A stretch of 43,362 nt of DNA from Paenibacillus taihuensis (GCF_003386535.1 NZ_QTTN01000050.1:1-43362), one strand, 5' to 3'. Positions 16,683 through 26,433 are shown, counted from the stretch's first letter. Numbers and translations are program-made. Notes: a model not told the origin generated them from the sequence alone.

Positions 16683-19600
16683 TCTGTAGTTCCCCTTTCG
16701 ATTGAATGGTGTCTTTATAATGCGTCAAAAATCGTTCCAGCAGCTCCAGCTTTTGCTCCACCTGAAGCCCTTTGCCCCTTAATTGCATAAGAGGATAAGG
16801 CTCTTGTCCGGTCGAGCGCTTGAATCTGTTCTCCAGCTGCAAGCAAAGCATGTCAACCTTCTTGTTGTCGAACCGCTGCTTCTCCCGTTCAGCGAATTTC
16901 AACGAGACATCGTCGCCTTTTCCGCTAATTTGTTCGATTCCGCATGCAGCACCGAACACTTTCAGACGGGCAACGGACAGTAAATTGTCGACCGCCTGCG
17001 GCAAATCGCCGAACCGGTCCACAAGCTCCTCGCGCAAATCGTCAATTTCCTCCAATGCACGCACCGCAGCCACTTTCTTATAAATCTCTATCTTCTGTAT
17101 GCTATCGTAAATATAGGAAGACGGCAAGTAGGCATCGATGCTCATATCGATGACCGTGCTTACTTCCTTCACCGGCGCTTCGACTTCGCCGTCCATGCCG
17201 GCCTTGCGCTTGGCAATCTCATCGGCGAGCATTTGCGAGTACAGGTCGAAGCCGACGGACGCAATGAAGCCGTGCTGCTCCGCACCGAGCAGGTTGCCCG
17301 CTCCGCGGATGGACAAGTCGCGCATCGCGATCTTGAAGCCGGAGCCCAGCTCCGTGAACTCCTTAATCGACTGCAGCCGCTTCTCGGCCACCTCAGTCAG
17401 CACTTTATCCCGCTGATACGTGAAATACGCGTAAGCGATCCGATTCGATCGGCCGACCCGTCCGCGCAGCTGATACAGCTGGGACAAGCCCATCTTGTCC
17501 GCATCGTGGACGATGAGCGTATTCACGTTCGGAATATCAACGCCTGTCTCAATGATGCTGGTGCTGACAAGCACATCCGACTCCCCGTCCAGGAAGTCCA
17601 GAATCGTCTTCTCGAGCTCCTGCTCGGACATTTGGCCATGGCCGACAGCGACGCGCGCATCCGGCACGAGTCCGTTGATCTGCTCCGCGATTTGATGGAT
17701 GCCCTGCACGCGGTTATAGAGGTAGTACACCTGGCCGCCTCGCGCCAGCTCGCGCTCGATCGACTCCCGGACGAGCGACGGACTATACTCGACGACATAC
17801 GTCTGAACCGGGAACCGGTTCTCCGGCGGCGTCTCGATGACCGACAGGTCGCGCACGCCGAGCATTGACATATGGAGCGTCCGCGGAATCGGCGTTGCCG
17901 TCAGCGTCAGCACGTCGACGTTCGTCTTCAGCCGCTTCAGCTTCTCTTTGTGCGACACGCCGAAACGCTGCTCCTCATCGACAATAAGCAGCCCCAAATC
18001 TTTAAAGATAATATCCTGCGACAGCAGACGGTGCGTGCCAATAACAACGTCGACCGTACCTGCCTTCAGCCCTTTCATCGTCGCGGTCTGATCCTTCTTC
18101 GAACGGAATCGGCTCAGCACCTGCACGTTGAACGGGAAGCCCGAGAACCGCTCGCGGAACGTCTCATAGTGCTGCTGCGCGAGAATCGTCGTCGGCACAA
18201 GAATCGCGACCTGCTTGCCCTCGATTGCCGCTTTGAACGCCGCACGCACCGCTACCTCCGTTTTGCCGTAGCCCACGTCGCCGCAGAGCAGCCGGTCCAT
18301 CGGACGCGCCGTCTGCATATCCTTCTTGATCTCGCTGATCGCGCGAAGCTGATCCGTCGTCTCATCGTACGGGAACATGGCTTCAAATTCATTCTGATAG
18401 GACGTATCCTGGCCAAAAGCAAAACCCGTCGTCGCTTGCCGCTCCGCATACAGCTTAATGAGCTCATCAGCAATATCCTTGACGGACGACTGCGCTTTGC
18501 TCTTCACCCGTGTCCATTCGCTGCCGCCAAGCTTATAGACCTTCGGCTCTTTCTCTTCGTTGCCGACATACTTCTGAATCAGGTCAATCTGTTCGATCGG
18601 AACGGACAGCTTGTCGCCGCCCGCGTACATAATATGCATGTAGTCCTTATGAATACCGGCAATTTCAAGCGTGCCGATGCCCATATATTTGCCGATGCCG
18701 TGGTTCTGATGAACGACGTAATCGCCAACCTTCAGCTCCGTATAGCTCTTAATGCGCTCCGCATTGTCGATCTTCTTGTCGAGGCGGCGCGCCTTGCGCT
18801 GCTTCTGCGAGAACATCTCGCCCTCGGTAATGACGATCAGATGAATGGACGGCAGCTCAAAACCGCTCTGGAGGTTCCCCTCGAGGAGCGTAGGCGGTTC
18901 AATGCCATAGTCGTGCAGCACCCGGCGCATCCGGTCCATCCGCTCGGCGTTGCCAGCTAGCATAATGACAGTCGCGCCTGTTTTGCGCCAGCGCTCCATC
19001 TCCGCCTTCAGCACGTTCATTTGGCCATGGAAATTCTGCATGGAGCGGCAGACGACGTTCAGGATATTTTGCGGCTGTGTATGCGGTATTTGCCTTAAGA
19101 ACAAGGATAAGAACAACGTTTGGAACGGACGATGGAACAGGACGTCATCCGCTGGGCGCGCCAAAGCAAGCGCAGGCAGCGCCTTGCCATGCGTCATCAG
19201 ATGCGTCGCCCACTCCGCTTCATCCCGCTCCAGCTGGCGGCCCGTCTCAATCAGGCGCGTCGGCTCGTCATAGATGAGCAGCGTGTCCTTCGGCATATAA
19301 TCGAATAAGGTTTGCCGCTCCGGATAGAGCAGCGAAATATATTTATAGATTTCCGGAAAATAATGATGCTCCCGCAGCTTCTCGATCTCCGAGCCGATCT
19401 CCGACCGCAGCCGGTCCTTCGCCGTCCGGTCCGTCATCTTCGCCAGCTGCTGCTCAAGCAGCGACGCAGCATGTTCCGCGGCATTCTCGAAACGGCGTCG
19501 ATCGGCCATTAACTCTTGGCATGGCGGCACGCTATAATGCTGCAGCTTCTCAATCGACCGCTGATCGGTCTGATCGAACGTACGGATCGAATCGATCTCG

Positions 19601-20208
19601 TCGTCGAACCATTCGATCCGGTACGGATGCGGCGAAGTCAGCGGGAACAGGTCGACGATACCGCCCCGGACACTCATTTCCCCTTTGCCTTCCACCTTAT
19701 CGACACGCTCGTAGCCGAGCTCTACCAATTGCCGTAAGAACGCTTCCAATGATAGCGTCTCGCCTACGCGCAGCTCCGCCCGCGCGGACGCCATTACGCT
19801 GCTAAGCGGCAGGTAGCGACGGACGCCGGAGAACGGCACGACAACAATCCCGCGAAACCCTTGGGACAGCCGGATCAATACATCCATCCGCTGAGCCAAC
19901 GTTTCCGGGCTCGATATAGCTGCTTCCGCAGCGACTAATTCATTGGCTGGATAGAGCAGCACCTCGTCCTCGGATAAGCACTCCACCAAGTCTTCCGCGA
20001 TCTTCTGTGCCGCGAACATGTTGTGGGTGACGACCAGCATCGGGCGATCGAACTCATGCTTCAGCGCCGCGATCATCACTTGCCTTGATGAGCCTGCCAG
20101 CCCGGAAATGAGCTGCTCCTGCATCCCTTTCTTGATCCCGGATACGATGGATCCAAAGTCCGTATCCGCAGTGTAAGCTTCCAGTAATGCTTTCAACTTC
20201 AGCGGCAC
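16669..20208 (-). CDS. mfd: transcription-repair coupling factor Mfd
   Basis: At 1179 residues it has the standard length. Mfd removes RNA polymerase stalled at DNA lesions and recruits UvrA. It shows the UvrB-like N-terminal module, the RNA-polymerase interaction domain (LKVGDYVVHQNHGIGKYMG), and a RecG-like motor with Walker A GDVGYGKTE, the DEEQRFGV box, TATPIPRTLHMSM and the QLRGRVGRS motif VI. The C-terminal TRCF domain is complete. No truncation is seen. It follows fin behind a terminator. Confidence 0.98.
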   Translation of the reverse strand: MPLKLKALLEAYTADTDFGSIVSGIKKGMQEQLISGLAGSSRQVMIAALKHEFDRPMLVVTHNMFAAQKIAEDLVECLSEDEVLLYPANELVAAEAAISSPETLAQRMDVLIRLSQGFRGIVVVPFSGVRRYLPLSSVMASARAELRVGETLSLEAFLRQLVELGYERVDKVEGKGEMSVRGGIVDLFPLTSPHPYRIEWFDDEIDSIRTFDQTDQRSIEKLQHYSVPPCQELMADRRRFENAAEHAASLLEQQLAKMTDRTAKDRLRSEIGSEIEKLREHHYFPEIYKYISLLYPERQTLFDYMPKDTLLIYDEPTRLIETGRQLERDEAEWATHLMTHGKALPALALARPADDVLFHRPFQTLFLSLFLRQIPHTQPQNILNVVCRSMQNFHGQMNVLKAEMERWRKTGATVIMLAGNAERMDRMRRVLHDYGIEPPTLLEGNLQSGFELPSIHLIVITEGEMFSQKQRKARRLDKKIDNAERIKSYTELKVGDYVVHQNHGIGKYMGIGTLEIAGIHKDYMHIMYAGGDKLSVPIEQIDLIQKYVGNEEKEPKVYKLGGSEWTRVKSKAQSSVKDIADELIKLYAERQATTGFAFGQDTSYQNEFEAMFPYDETTDQLRAISEIKKDMQTARPMDRLLCGDVGYGKTEVAVRAAFKAAIEGKQVAILVPTTILAQQHYETFRERFSGFPFNVQVLSRFRSKKDQTATMKGLKAGTVDVVIGTHRLLSQDIIFKDLGLLIVDEEQRFGVSHKEKLKRLKTNVDVLTLTATPIPRTLHMSMLGVRDLSVIETPPENRFPVQTYVVEYSPSLVRESIERELARGGQVYYLYNRVQGIHQIAEQINGLVPDARVAVGHGQMSEQELEKTILDFLDGESDVLVSTSIIETGVDIPNVNTLIVHDADKMGLSQLYQLRGRVGRSNRIAYAYFTYQRDKVLTEVAEKRLQSIKEFTELGSGFKIAMRDLSIRGAGNLLGAEQHGFIASVGFDLYSQMLADEIAKRKAGMDGEVEAPVKEVSTVIDMSIDAYLPSSYIYDSIQKIEIYKKVAAVRALEEIDDLREELVDRFGDLPQAVDNLLSVARLKVFGAACGIEQISGKGDDVSLKFAEREKQRFDNKKVDMLCLQLENRFKRSTGQEPYPLMQLRGKGLQVEQKLELLERFLTHYKDTIQSKGELQNATH

Positions 20209-20279
20209 CTCGTTTCTTTCAAAAAAACCAATCCCATCAGTAGGTTCACGCAGGAACCTTAGGAACCGTATGAATAGTT

Positions 20280-20314
20280 AAAAAAAGAAGCCTCAGCCAT
20301 GCGCCAAGGCTCTT
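20280..20314 (-). terminator. intrinsic terminator of fin
   Basis: A stem between GAGCCTTGGC and GCTGAGGCTTC with one bulge is followed by seven T on the minus strand. It separates fin from mfd. Confidence 0.75.
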
Positions 20315-20346
20315 AAAGTCCCGCACTAACCGTGCAAACCCGCCTG

Positions 20347-20577
20347 CTATTGCAGCGGATTCGATACAAGCAGCAGCTCCGGGTTGTTATCAATTGCCTC
20401 GCGACAGTAGTCGCAAACCACGTTGACCGTAACGTCCCCGTTTGGATTATAGGCTATTATATCGCTGCGCTCTTCGGGGGTCAAGAAATGGAAACCGAGT
20501 TGAATCTCCGACACATGGTCGCTGTTGATCGACCCCATGGCCGATTTACAGTGCCGGCAAACGTAATTTACAGCCAT
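20347..20577 (-). CDS. fin: anti-sigma-F factor Fin (YabK)
   Basis: A 76-residue zinc-binding protein with two CxxC knuckles (CRHC near residue 7, CDYC near 56). Fin is made in the forespore and helps shut off sigma-F as sigma-G takes over (family knowledge). The ATG at 20577 has AGGAGG upstream; the frame continues to 20646 without a ribosome-binding site. A 9-bp hairpin (20628-20650) lies between pth and this gene. Position between pth and mfd is as in Bacillus. Confidence 0.92.
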   Translation of the reverse strand: MAVNYVCRHCKSAMGSINSDHVSEIQLGFHFLTPEERSDIIAYNPNGDVTVNVVCDYCREAIDNNPELLLVSNPLQ

Positions 20578-20627
20578 ATGTATGCCTCCTGAGTAGTTGT
20601 TATACCCTGGCCCTCGAACTTTCTCTA

Positions 20628-20650
20628 AACAGTGAGCCTCTCTCACTGTT
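20628..20650. other. hairpin between pth and fin
   Basis: AACAGTGAG and CTCACTGTT form a perfect 9-bp stem with a 5-nt loop. It is not followed by a U-tract, so it is more likely an attenuating or stabilising element than a terminator. Confidence 0.5.
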
Positions 20651-20719
20651 CAGTTGTACTTCCAAGTTCGCTGCCCTTGGTATGCATTCTACCCTCAGTA
20701 TGCCCGCATACGGCGATAT

Positions 20720-21280
20720 TTAACGGTTATATTTGGCCATCGTCCGCTCGAATGAATTCGTCAGCGCGAACTCTGCGGCATCGCAGGACTCTTCCACCAT
20801 GCTCTTCAGCAGATCGGCTTCGCTCTTCGGGAAATTCGAGAGGACATAGTCCGATATGCTCATGCCCGGCTGTGGGCGCGAGATACCTACGCGAATCCGA
20901 TTGAAGTTCTGTGTGCCCGTATGTTGAATAATCGATTTAATGCCGTTATGGCCGCCTGCGCTGCCTTGGTAACGAAGACGGATCTTGCCCGTCGCTGTAT
21001 CCATATCATCATAAACAATAATGGCATCCTCGAGATCGGCTTTAAAATAATCCATGAAGCCTCGTACCGTCTCACCGGACAGATTCATATAGGTCATCGG
21101 TTTAATAAGCGCGACCTTCGTGCCGCCCACGTTGCCTTCACCGATCAAGCCCTTACATTTGCTCTGCGTTACATTGATGCCCCAGCGCTTCGCGAGCATA
21201 TCTACAACCATAAACCCGACGTTATGCCGCGTCCCTTGATAGGCGGTGCCGGGGTTGCCGAGTCCGACAATCCATTTCAT
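20720..21280 (-). CDS. pth: peptidyl-tRNA hydrolase
   Basis: A 186-residue enzyme that frees tRNA from stalled peptidyl-tRNA. It has the GLGNPGTAYQGTRHNVGFMV start with the catalytic histidine, the KPMTYMNLSGE motif and YDDMDTATGKIRLR plus GGHNGIKSI. Length is standard. In Bacillus the gene is spoVC. It follows ctc after a terminator, so it needs its own promoter, which I could not place. Confidence 0.97.
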   Translation of the reverse strand: MKWIVGLGNPGTAYQGTRHNVGFMVVDMLAKRWGINVTQSKCKGLIGEGNVGGTKVALIKPMTYMNLSGETVRGFMDYFKADLEDAIIVYDDMDTATGKIRLRYQGSAGGHNGIKSIIQHTGTQNFNRIRVGISRPQPGMSISDYVLSNFPKSEADLLKSMVEESCDAAEFALTNSFERTMAKYNR

Positions 21281-21402
21281 GCTGAACCTTCACTCCTGCT
21301 CTGCTACAAAATATTCATGCTGCTTGCGCAGCGATACTACCTGCTGTCCAATATTTTCTACAGACCGAGGCGAATTACCTGCGACTTTACATAGAAAAAA
21401 GT

Positions 21403-21433
21403 AAAAAAGGGCTGCTTCTTGCCTGCAGCCCTT
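21403..21433 (-). terminator. intrinsic terminator of glmU-ctc
   Basis: GGGCTGC and GCAGCCC form the stem, with TTTTTT behind it on the minus strand, a few bases past the ctc stop. Confidence 0.85.
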
Positions 21434-21438
21434 GATCC

Positions 21439-22092
21439 TTATTTTTCAAATCTGACTGCGTGCATCTCTGCTTCATGCGAGCGCTGCTCGGCTTCGTGTG
21501 CTTCCACGGCCTCGTCGTGCGCTTCCTCTGCTGTAAGCTCGAGCTGAGGCGCCAGAATCGTTACGATCACTTGGTCGCTGTCCATCTTCGTCGTTACGCC
21601 CTCCGGCAGCTGGATGTCCGACAGCAGCAAGTTCTCGCCAATGCCGAGGCTTGCTACGTTGATCTCAATCTGCTCCGGAATACGATCCGGCAAGCATTGA
21701 ATTTCCAGCTCATGCAGCATCGGCTGCAGAATGCCGCCCTCGCGAACGCCGACGGAATCGCCGACAAGTTCAAGGCGTACCGGTGTCTTAATCATTTCAT
21801 TCATGTTCACTTGATGGAAGTCTACGTGAATGACATGGCGCGAGACCGGCTCCCGCTGTACTTCATTCAGCATCACAGGCTGCTTGCCTGCGCCAGGGAT
21901 ATCGAGCTCCAGCAGCGAGTGCGGGTGGGAGCGTAGCAGCGCAGCCAGCTCCTTCTCATTCACTGTTACCGTAATCGGCTTGCTCAGCTTCGTTCCATAT
22001 ACGACGCCAGGTACATTGCCCTGCTGTCTCATTTGTCTCAATTGGCCTTGGGTCGAAACCGTCCGTTCTTGTGCACGAAATGGTATTGCCAT
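21439..22092 (-). CDS. ctc: ribosomal protein bL25 / general stress protein Ctc
   Basis: About 217 residues, the two-domain bL25/TL5 form: an N-terminal 5S rRNA-binding beta-barrel (GQLRQMRQQGNVPGVVYG) and a C-terminal TL5 domain (GDSVGVREGGILQPMLHELEI, CLPDRIPEQIEINV). The end is a His/Glu-rich acidic tail. The ATG at 22092 follows AAGGAGG. In Bacillus prs lies between glmU and ctc, but here only 70 bp separate them and no prs is present. Confidence 0.93.
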   Translation of the reverse strand: MAIPFRAQERTVSTQGQLRQMRQQGNVPGVVYGTKLSKPITVTVNEKELAALLRSHPHSLLELDIPGAGKQPVMLNEVQREPVSRHVIHVDFHQVNMNEMIKTPVRLELVGDSVGVREGGILQPMLHELEIQCLPDRIPEQIEINVASLGIGENLLLSDIQLPEGVTTKMDSDQVIVTILAPQLELTAEEAHDEAVEAHEAEQRSHEAEMHAVRFEK

Positions 22093-22162
22093 GTGGAACC
22101 CTCCTTGCGAAATAGATTCCATATATTCATACCCATTCCTGACCTGAAATAAACGAACGCCG

Positions 22163-23563
22163 TTATCCCTTGGACTGGCTTTCCTTGCGCGCCTTGGCAC
22201 GTCCGCGCAGCTTCTCCGCGTAGCCCGGCTTGTTCACCTGACGCTCGCGGGCGATTGCTACGTCGTTCTCCGGCACGTCCTGCGTAATCGTCGAACCTGC
22301 TACCACATATGCGCCGTCGCCAATTTTCACAGGTGCAATGAGGTTAACGTTGCTGCCGACGAATGCACGGTCGCCGATCTCTGTGAGCGACTTGTTATAT
22401 CCATCATAATTGACTGTGATGGCGCCGCAGCCGATATTCACGTCTTTGCCGACCTTCGCGTCACCCACGTAAGCCAGATGAGATACTTTCGTGCCTTCGC
22501 CAAGCTCTGCATTCTTGATTTCGACGAAATCGCCGATTTTCACGCCAGTACCAAGCTTCGCACCCGGACGCAAATAAGCAAATGGACCTACGGCACACTC
22601 ATCGCCGATGAACGCTTCTGTCGTGACCGATTGCTTCACCGTTACGCCGTTGCCAACCTTCGTATCCGTCAGATCCGCGTTTGGTCCGATGATGCAGTCT
22701 TCCCCGATTACCGTACTGCCGCGAAGAACCGAGCCCGGATAAATGACCGTATCCGAACCGATCTCGACATCTGCTTCAATATAAGTCGCTGCAGCATCGA
22801 TAATCGTTACGCCGTTAATTTGGTGCTTACGCACGATACGCGCGCGCATCAGCGCTTCTGCTTCGCCGAGGCCGACGCGGTCGTTCACGCCGATACCTTC
22901 GGAGTAGTCCGGCGTGCAGTATGCACCTACCGTTTCGCCTGCTTCACGCAGAATTTCCATGACATCCGTCAGGTAGTACTCGCCCTGCGCGTTCTGGTTC
23001 GTCACCTTCGCCAGCGCTTGGAACAACTTCTTATTGTCGAAGCAGTACATGCCCGTGTTAATCTCCGTAATTGCCGCCTGCTCCGGCGTGCAATCCTTCT
23101 GCTCCACAATGCGCAGCACATTGCCCGCTTCGTCGCGGATAATGCGGCCAAGGCCTTGCGGATTCGGCACTACAGCCGTCAACACGGTAGCTGCCGCTTC
23201 ATTCTTCGTATGAATCTCGAGCAGCGACTTGATGGTGTCCGCTGTAACAAGCGGCGTATCCCCATACAAAATAACCGTCGTTCCGGACTCTTCGCCAAGC
23301 AGCGGCTCTGCCATACGCACGGCGTGGCCTGTACCGAGCTGCTGCGCCTGAAGCACGAACTCTGCGCCGTCGCCCAGATACGATTGGACCGTTTCCGCAC
23401 CGTGGCCAACAACAACGACGGTACGCTCACAATTTGCTTCTTTGACCGTTTGCAGCACATGCCCAACCATCGGCTTGCCGCATACCGGGTGAAGTACTTT
23501 ATATAATTTCGATTTCATTCGTTTGCCTTGGCCTGCTGCGAGAACAATTGCCATTACTTTCAA
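22163..23563 (-). CDS. glmU: bifunctional GlmU: N-acetylglucosamine-1-P uridylyl-/acetyltransferase
   Basis: About 466 residues. The N-terminal pyrophosphorylase domain has LAAGQGKRMKSKLYKVLHPV and YGDTPLVT. The C-terminal left-handed beta-helix acetyltransferase has hexapeptide repeats and NYDGYNKSLTEIGDRAFVG. It makes UDP-GlcNAc for peptidoglycan and teichoic acids. I chose the TTG at 23563 because AGGAGGAG lies 5 nt upstream; the ATG 9 nt later is too far from it. A strong hairpin sits directly ahead of the ribosome-binding site. It is the first gene of a unit with ctc. Confidence 0.95.
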   Translation of the reverse strand: MKVMAIVLAAGQGKRMKSKLYKVLHPVCGKPMVGHVLQTVKEANCERTVVVVGHGAETVQSYLGDGAEFVLQAQQLGTGHAVRMAEPLLGEESGTTVILYGDTPLVTADTIKSLLEIHTKNEAAATVLTAVVPNPQGLGRIIRDEAGNVLRIVEQKDCTPEQAAITEINTGMYCFDNKKLFQALAKVTNQNAQGEYYLTDVMEILREAGETVGAYCTPDYSEGIGVNDRVGLGEAEALMRARIVRKHQINGVTIIDAAATYIEADVEIGSDTVIYPGSVLRGSTVIGEDCIIGPNADLTDTKVGNGVTVKQSVTTEAFIGDECAVGPFAYLRPGAKLGTGVKIGDFVEIKNAELGEGTKVSHLAYVGDAKVGKDVNIGCGAITVNYDGYNKSLTEIGDRAFVGSNVNLIAPVKIGDGAYVVAGSTITQDVPENDVAIARERQVNKPGYAEKLRGRAKARKESQSKG

Positions 23564-23585
23564 AGGAACTCCTCCTCCTATAAAT

Positions 23586-23616
23586 AGGGAGTTTAACTGG
23601 AGGTTAAACTCTCCCT
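23586..23616 (-). promoter_or_regulatory. 5' UTR hairpin next to the glmU ribosome-binding site
   Basis: AGGGAGTTTAAC and GTTAAACTCTCCCT pair over about 12 bp with one bulge and a TGGAG loop. On the transcript the stem ends 7-8 nt before AGGAGGAG. There is no U-tract. Confidence 0.6.
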
Positions 23617-23657
23617 CTTCCGAAACGCTCACCTTATCTGTTTAACCTTAATTGGCT

Positions 23658-23663
23658 ATTATA
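23658..23663 (-). promoter_or_regulatory. -10 element of a likely glmU promoter
   Basis: TATAAT on the minus strand, about 95 bp before glmU and after the spoVG terminator. The -35 region is poor, so the call rests mainly on position. Confidence 0.45.
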
Positions 23664-23708
23664 CGCAAATTCGATAAATGCTCTACTGATGATAGCGTAT
23701 TACAAGGC

Positions 23709-23739
23709 AAAAGAAAAGAGAGCCCCGCAAGGCTCTCTT
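23709..23739 (-). terminator. intrinsic terminator of spoVG
   Basis: AAGAGAGCC and GGCTCTCTT form a perfect 9-bp stem followed by TTTTCTTTT on the minus strand. Confidence 0.88.
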
Positions 23740-23763
23740 CACTTATTCGAAGTACTCTGTTGC

Positions 23764-24054
<291 letters not shown>

Positions 24055-24089
24055 TCACCACCTTTATCCATCTAAGACTTGGTGTAGTA

Positions 24090-24116
24090 CTTCCACATCT
24101 CAATGCAAAATCCTTC
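24090..24116 (-). promoter_or_regulatory. sigma-H promoter of spoVG
   Basis: GAAGGATTT (24108-24116) fits the sigma-H -35 RNAGGAWWW, and GTGGAAG (24090-24096) fits RNNGAAT at six of seven positions, with 11 bp between. The AT-rich segment 24117-24175 upstream resembles the AbrB-binding region of the Bacillus gene. Confidence 0.7.
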
Positions 24117-24187
24117 ACAAATACGGAAAATATTTGATAAGATTTGAAGTTTTTTTCTGGAAAAAATATTATCTCACACGATTCGAC

Positions 24188-24571
24188 TTATATCGATACG
24201 ATGAGCTCGATTTCGACAAGGACATCCTTCGGAAGCCGCGCCACTTCTACGGTCGAGCGTGCTGGCTTATGATCGCCGAAGTACGATGCATAGATGCTGT
24301 TCAGCGCAGCGAACTGGTTCATATCTTTAATAAACACCGTTGCCTTCACAACATCTGCGAACGTTGCACCCGCTTCTGCGAGCACCGCCTCCAGGTTGCG
24401 GAACACTTGATGCGTTTGTTCCTCGATGCCGCCTTCTACGAGCACGCCTTCTGCGGTAAGCGGGATTTGGCCGGATGTGAACAGCATGTTGCCGAGCTTC
24501 ACGGCTTGGGAGTAAGGACCGATCGCGGCTGGCGCTTTATCGGTTGCAATCATTTGCGGCTGTGCTTTCAT
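24188..24571 (-). CDS. ridA: RidA family enamine/imine deaminase (YabJ)
   Basis: About 127 residues. RidA hydrolyses reactive 2-aminoacrylate-type enamines made by PLP enzymes. Family blocks are [37 protein letters not shown] and [21 protein letters not shown], with the catalytic arginine in the ARSTVEV block. It follows purR closely. I use the ATG at 24571; a TTG at 24577 is nearer the AGGAGG and also possible. Confidence 0.95.
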   Translation of the reverse strand: MKAQPQMIATDKAPAAIGPYSQAVKLGNMLFTSGQIPLTAEGVLVEGGIEEQTHQVFRNLEAVLAEAGATFADVVKATVFIKDMNQFAALNSIYASYFGDHKPARSTVEVARLPKDVLVEIELIVSI

Positions 24572-24588
24572 GTGCAAGAAATCCTCCT

Positions 24589-25425
24589 CTAGTTTACGTG
24601 TTCTGCAAAATAGTTCCCCGGTATAACCGTCGTCTGCTTCGACTTCATATCGACAGCGGTCAGCTTCGCCAGCGACACATAGTCTTCGAACAGCCGTTCT
24701 TCGCTCTCCAGCTCGCCGGACTCGACGAAGACGCCGACTCCCGCTACTTTCGCGTTAAATTCAAAGAGCAGATCCATCATGCCCTGAATCGTTCCGCCGG
24801 CCTTCATGAAATCATCAATAATGAGCACGCGGGCATGCTCCTTCAGCGCGCGCCGCGCAAGCGACATCGTCTGAATCCGTTTATTCGATCCCGAGACGTA
24901 GTTAATACTCACCGCGGAGCCCTCGGTCACCTTGTTATCTCGGCGCACGATGACGACCGGCAAGTTCATGCATGCCGCAGTCGCGTGTGCGAGCGGAATA
25001 CCCTTCGTCTCGACGGTCATAATAACATCAATATCTAAGTGGGCAAAAGCGGTAGCGAACATGCGGCCCACATCCGACAGCAGTCCTGGCTGGCCAAGCA
25101 TATCGGTCATGTACAAATACCCGCCTGCGAGCACACGCTCCGGCTGTTCCAGCTGCCTGCAAATGTTATTCATAATGGAGAGCGCCTCTGCGCTGCCCAT
25201 CTTCGGAAAATACTTCACACCGCCAGCCGCACCGGCCAGCGTATGCAGCTCACCCAAACCTTCTTCCTCGAACACTTCTTTAATAATCGCCAAATCCTCG
25301 CTGATGGATGACTTGGCAGACTGATAGCGATCAGCAAATGCTGTTAGAGAAATTAACGTATGGGGGCGAGTAAGTAGGTATTGCGTCATTTCTACTAACC
25401 TTGCACTTCGTTTCAATTTCTTCAA
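24589..25425 (-). CDS. purR: purine operon repressor PurR
   Basis: A 278-residue repressor with an N-terminal winged helix and a C-terminal phosphoribosyltransferase-like domain bearing the PRPP motif [13 protein letters not shown]. It binds PurBoxes when PRPP is low. The start is a TTG behind GAGG. Two PurBox-like arms overlap its own promoter, so autoregulation is likely. ridA follows, as in Bacillus. Confidence 0.96.
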   Translation of the reverse strand: MKKLKRSARLVEMTQYLLTRPHTLISLTAFADRYQSAKSSISEDLAIIKEVFEEEGLGELHTLAGAAGGVKYFPKMGSAEALSIMNNICRQLEQPERVLAGGYLYMTDMLGQPGLLSDVGRMFATAFAHLDIDVIMTVETKGIPLAHATAACMNLPVVIVRRDNKVTEGSAVSINYVSGSNKRIQTMSLARRALKEHARVLIIDDFMKAGGTIQGMMDLLFEFNAKVAGVGVFVESGELESEERLFEDYVSLAKLTAVDMKSKQTTVIPGNYFAEHVN

Positions 25426-25444
25426 AGCGTCCTCACCCCTTGCT

Positions 25445-25489
25445 AAATCCGAATATTATAATGACAATATACCATTTTCATACGGATTT
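25445..25489. promoter_or_regulatory. PurBox pair in front of purR
   Basis: AAATCCGAATATT (25445-25457) and the inverted AAATCCGTATGAA (25477-25489) each resemble the PurBox AWWWCCGAACWWT. The 19-bp gap is slightly longer than the 16-17 bp usual in Bacillus. Confidence 0.6.
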
Positions 25490-25495
25490 AATCAA
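25466..25495 (-). promoter_or_regulatory. sigma-A promoter of purR
   Basis: TTGATT (25490-25495) and TATATT (25466-25471) are 18 bp apart on the minus strand and overlap the PurBox arms. Confidence 0.65.
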
Positions 25496-25509
25496 GACGC
25501 ATGTAGGGC

Positions 25510-26364
25510 TCATGTCAGCATTCTTACCACGTATACTTCTTTGCAGAAACCGCGGAGTCCATTATAGATCCGTGACACCTTCGCTTCCTTGCTCACAAGG
25601 CCGAAAACCGTCGGTCCGCTGCCTGACATCAGCACGCCGTCCGCACCAAGACGCTGCATAATCTCCTTCATCTGAAGCACTTCCGGATGGAGCTGCAGCG
25701 TTACCGTCTCCAGCACATTGCCGAGATGCGCGCACACGTCTGCGAACGAGCCGTTCGAAATCGCCGACAGCATGTCCTTCGTCGACGGATGATGTTTCAG
25801 CTCATTGGCACGCAGCTTGCCATAGACGTCTGCCGTCGAGACGTTAATAGGCGGCTTCGCTAGAATAACCCAGCACTGCGGCGGATTGCTGATCCGCTCA
25901 AGCTTCTCCCCGCGGCCGCGGGCGATTGCCGTTCCGCCTGTGACGCAGAACGGAACGTCGGAGCCGAGCTCCGCACCAAGCTCGCACAGCTCCTCTTCCG
26001 AAATACCAAGACCCCATAGCCGGTTCAGCCCGCGCAGTGTTGCCGCTGCATCGCTGCTGCCTCCGGCAAGACCCGCTGCAACCGGAATATTTTTATCCAA
26101 GTGGATATAGACGCCCTTGCGCACGTTGTAGCGGTCCTTAATCAGCCTTGCAGCCTGGAACGCCAAGTTCTTCTCATCCAGCGGTATGTATCCGGCCTGA
26201 CTCGATATGATAATCGTATCCCGCGGCAGCTCCTCCATCTCGAGCCGGTCCGCCAGGTCGACCATCGTCATAATCATCTCCACCTCATGGAAGCCATCCT
26301 CTCGCTTGCGCATTACGTCCAGCAGGAGATTGATTTTGGCCGGCGCTTTCTCATAAATCTTCAT
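25510..26364 (-). CDS. ispE: 4-diphosphocytidyl-2-C-methyl-D-erythritol kinase
   Basis: A 284-residue GHMP kinase acting in the MEP isoprenoid pathway. It shows [12 protein letters not shown] at the start, the ATP loop [19 protein letters not shown] and the C-terminal [12 protein letters not shown]. Length is standard. It lies between sspF and purR, separated from sspF by a terminator. Confidence 0.97.
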   Translation of the reverse strand: MKIYEKAPAKINLLLDVMRKREDGFHEVEMIMTMVDLADRLEMEELPRDTIIISSQAGYIPLDEKNLAFQAARLIKDRYNVRKGVYIHLDKNIPVAAGLAGGSSDAAATLRGLNRLWGLGISEEELCELGAELGSDVPFCVTGGTAIARGRGEKLERISNPPQCWVILAKPPINVSTADVYGKLRANELKHHPSTKDMLSAISNGSFADVCAHLGNVLETVTLQLHPEVLQMKEIMQRLGADGVLMSGSGPTVFGLVSKEAKVSRIYNGLRGFCKEVYVVRMLT

Positions 26365-26433
26365 AATATGCTCACCCGTTCATCTTCGTTAGAAAACTGA
26401 TATATCTCTATATTTTATCAAAAGGTCATAAGA

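Noticed and set aside
17872..18960. Plus-strand frame of 362 codons
   Set aside because: Antisense to mfd, which is complete and highly conserved.
22478..23506. Plus-strand frame of 342 codons
   Set aside because: Antisense to glmU.
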